Source: Chromatiales bacterium
Lineage (GTDB): Bacteria > Pseudomonadota > Gammaproteobacteria > UBA6429 > Thiohalophilaceae
Length of the DNA: 64,000 nucleotides
NCBI GenBank assembly: GCA_026984045.1
Contig: JALSSV010000063.1
Coordinates: 62,001-126,000 of the forward strand
Reading direction: 5' to 3'
The stretch's first letter is position 1, and every line of letters begins with the position of its first letter. The notes beneath the pieces are model-generated. The model saw only the letters and a program-made list of their open reading frames with translations, was not told the origin of the DNA and did no database searches. This document shows, in pieces, positions 62,256 through 64,000 of this stretch. The translations under genes and the position numbers were made by a program.

Positions 62256-63349
62256 TGGCCCGCCTCGATGCCTTTCTCAAGCTGGGCCGCGAGCAGGGCT
62301 GCTCCGACATCCACCTGGCAGTGGGCACCCCGCCCATGATCCGCCTGCATGGCGAGCTGCAGCCCATCAAGTACCGGGATCTCAGCCGCGACGAGCTGCA
62401 CGACCTGATCTACGAGATCCTCGAACCGGAACAGCAGACGGTCTTCGACCAGGGCGAGGATCTCGACATGTCCTACGTGGACGAGGACGGCGGACGTTAC
62501 CGGGTCAACCTGTTTCGCAAGATGACCGGCGTGGCCGGGGTGTTCCGGGTGATTCCGCCGAAGATCCCCACCATGGCCGAACTGGGGCTGCCCCCGGTGG
62601 TCGAGAAGATGCTGCATGCCAACCAGGGGCTGATCCTGGTCACCGGCGCCACCGGCACCGGCAAGACCACCACCCTGGCGGCGATGATCGACTGGCTCAA
62701 CCGCAACCGCCGCTACAACATCATCACCCTGGAAGATCCCATCGAGTTCATGCACGAGAGCAAGGAATCGCTGGTGGTGCAGCGCAGCGTGGGGGTGCAC
62801 GTGAAGAGCTTCAGCGAAGGGCTCCACGACGCCCTGCGCGAGGATCCGGACGTAATCCTGGTGGGCGAGCTGCGCGATCCCGAAACCATCGGCCTGGCCA
62901 TGACCGCGGCCGAAACCGGCCATCTGGTGCTGGGCACGCTGCACACCACCTCGGCGGTCAAGACCCTGGATCGGATCATCGACGCCATGCCCACCGAGCA
63001 GAAGCCGCTGGCCGCCACCTTCCTCGCCCAGCACCTGCAGGGCGTGATCAGCCAGAAGCTGGTGCGCACGGCCGACGGCCGCGGGCGCAGGGCGATCCTG
63101 GAAATCATGGTCAACACCCCCGGCATCGCCAACCTGATCCTCAACCGCAAGATCTTCCAGATCCCCGCCAGCCTCCAGACCGGCCGCGAGCTGGGCATGC
63201 AGCTCATGGATCAGGCCCTGCTGGAGGCCATCCAGCGCAAGGAAATCGACCCGGACGACGCCTACGTGCACGCCACCGACAAGAAACAGTTCCAGCGCTT
63301 CGTCACCAACCCGGAGCTGCTGCCCCAGGTCAACCTGGCGGTGAGCTGA
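62255..63349 (+). CDS. pilT: PilT-family type IV pilus retraction ATPase (first paralogue)
   Basis: The 364-residue hexameric ATPase powers pilus retraction. It shows the N-terminal GCSDIHLAVGTPPMIRLHGE, Walker A GATGTGKTTTLAAM, the Asp box TLEDPIEFMHESK, Walker B ILVGELRDPETI and the His box TGHLVLGTLHTTSA. The C terminus lacks the exact AIRNLIRE motif of canonical PilT and reads IANLILNRKIFQIPASLQTG, which is nearer to PilU-type retraction ATPases. A second paralogue follows 6 bp later. Confidence 0.9.
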   Translation: MARLDAFLKLGREQGCSDIHLAVGTPPMIRLHGELQPIKYRDLSRDELHDLIYEILEPEQQTVFDQGEDLDMSYVDEDGGRYRVNLFRKMTGVAGVFRVIPPKIPTMAELGLPPVVEKMLHANQGLILVTGATGTGKTTTLAAMIDWLNRNRRYNIITLEDPIEFMHESKESLVVQRSVGVHVKSFSEGLHDALREDPDVILVGELRDPETIGLAMTAAETGHLVLGTLHTTSAVKTLDRIIDAMPTEQKPLAATFLAQHLQGVISQKLVRTADGRGRRAILEIMVNTPGIANLILNRKIFQIPASLQTGRELGMQLMDQALLEAIQRKEIDPDDAYVHATDKKQFQRFVTNPELLPQVNLAVS

Positions 63350-63355
63350 GACGCC

Positions 63356-64000
63356 ATGGCCCGCATCAACGCCTTCCTGGAACTGGTGGTCAAGCAGAAG
63401 GGATCGGATCTGCATCTGATCTCGGGCAACCCCCCACGGCTGCGGCTCAACGGCGAGACCTTCCCGGTCAAGTACCGGGAACTGACCGCCGACGAGACGC
63501 GGGATCTGCTCTACGAGATCATGACACCCCTGCAGCGCCAGCACTTCGAGCAGGAAAACGGCGTGGACTTCGCCTACGAGGCCGAAGGGCTGGCCCGCTT
63601 CCGGGTCAACGTCTTCGAACACCTGCGGGGCATCGGCGCCGTGTTCCGGGTGATTCCCACCGAAGTGCAGAGCCTGCAGAAGCTGGGCCTGCCGCCGGTG
63701 CTCAAGAACTTCTGCCGCCAGCGCAAGGGCCTGATCCTGGTCACCGGGCCGACCGGCTCCGGCAAGTCCACCACCCTGGCGGCGATGATCGATTTCATCA
63801 ACCGCGAGCGCAAGGGCCACATCATCACCATCGAGGATCCGGTGGAGTTCCTGCACAAGAACCGCAACTGCCTCATCTCCCAGCGGGAGGTGGGCAGCCA
63901 TACGCCCTCCTTCGCCAGCGCCCTGCACTCGGCCCTGCGCGAGGATCCGGACGTGGTCCTGGTGGGCGAACTGCGGGATCTCGAAACCATTCACCTGGCC
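63356..64000 (+). CDS. PilT/PilU-family ATPase (second paralogue), 3' end outside window
   Basis: The 215 visible codons start MARINAFLELVVKQKGSDLH and carry LISGNPPRLRLNGE, Walker A GPTGSGKSTTLAAM, the Asp box TIEDPVEFLHKNR and Walker B VLVGELRDLETI. It resembles the first paralogue but differs at many positions (Walker A P-T-G-S, for example), so it is an old duplication rather than a recent copy. The window ends before the His box. PilT-PilU pairs are typical of twitching systems. Confidence 0.9.
   Translation, partial: MARINAFLELVVKQKGSDLHLISGNPPRLRLNGETFPVKYRELTADETRDLLYEIMTPLQRQHFEQENGVDFAYEAEGLARFRVNVFEHLRGIGAVFRVIPTEVQSLQKLGLPPVLKNFCRQRKGLILVTGPTGSGKSTTLAAMIDFINRERKGHIITIEDPVEFLHKNRNCLISQREVGSHTPSFASALHSALREDPDVVLVGELRDLETIHLA

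Overview
The window is a chromosomal segment of a GC-rich (about 65 percent by eye) Gram-negative bacterium. The order tilS-accA-dnaE-...-rnhB-...-lpxA-fabZ-lpxD-skp-bamA-rseP-dxr-cdsA-uppS-frr-pyrH-tsf-rpsB-map-glnD-dap genes is the classic gammaproteobacterial arrangement. I cannot name the species. Two plain PilT-type ATPases, a Pel operon, REP-like palindromes and a GnnA/GnnB-like pair next to lpxB would fit a free-living, possibly sulfur-oxidising gammaproteobacterium, but that is inference. No rRNA, tRNA, CRISPR array, transposase or phage gene was recognised.

Layout. 1-6.0 kb (minus): tilS (cut by the left edge), accA and dnaE. 6.1-8.2 kb (plus): a GalE-type epimerase and an ExeA-type AAA ATPase. 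8.5-9.6 kb (minus): an HNH nuclease gene and rnhB. 9.8-13.0 kb (plus): a three-gene operon of Gfo/Idh/MocA dehydrogenase, DegT aminotransferase and lpxB. 13.3-25.9 kb (minus): a long run of envelope and translation genes from rpsB down to lpxA. 26.2-29.6 kb (plus): map-glnD. 29.7-31.2 kb (minus): a VOC protein and an EamA transporter. 31.3-34.9 kb (plus): dapC, dapD, a YffB/ArsC-like protein and dapE, for lysine and peptidoglycan precursors. 35.1-43.5 kb (minus): a DUF302-like protein, tsaB, a YoaA/DinG helicase with an unknown upstream partner, mrcB (PBP1b) with a TPR lipoprotein, a GIDE-domain protein and LemA. 43.9-56.2 kb (plus): a complete pelABCDEFG operon, followed by an NlpC/P60 lipoprotein and a CDGSH protein. 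57.1-59.1 kb (minus): an FHA-GAF-HD-GYP protein. 59.4-64.0 kb (plus): a small unknown protein, a HEAT-repeat Ser/Thr kinase, and two PilT-type ATPases, the second cut by the right edge.

How the parts fit. The left half is mainly envelope biogenesis: lipid A (lpxA, lpxD, lpxB), outer-membrane assembly (skp, bamA, rseP), isoprenoid and phospholipid carriers (dxr, uppS, cdsA) and fatty acids (accA, fabZ). The dehydrogenase-aminotransferase pair beside lpxB looks like GnnA/GnnB, which would supply the 3-amino sugar for lipid A with amide-linked 3-acyl chains. The right half is surface life. The Pel operon keeps the c-di-GMP site of PelD (RGLD, residues 367-370) and the catalytic spacing of PelA. 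Next to it lies a possible c-di-GMP phosphodiesterase carrying a phosphothreonine-reading FHA domain, divergent from a Ser/Thr kinase that is co-directional with pilus retraction ATPases. Together these suggest, without proving, a phospho-signalling and c-di-GMP switch between twitching motility and Pel biofilm.

The most unusual non-coding signal is a pair of structured elements (18438-18549 and 30160-30323). Each has perfect 30-bp inverted arms. The outer 6 and inner 11 bases are identical between copies, while the 13 bases between them differ and still pair perfectly in each copy.
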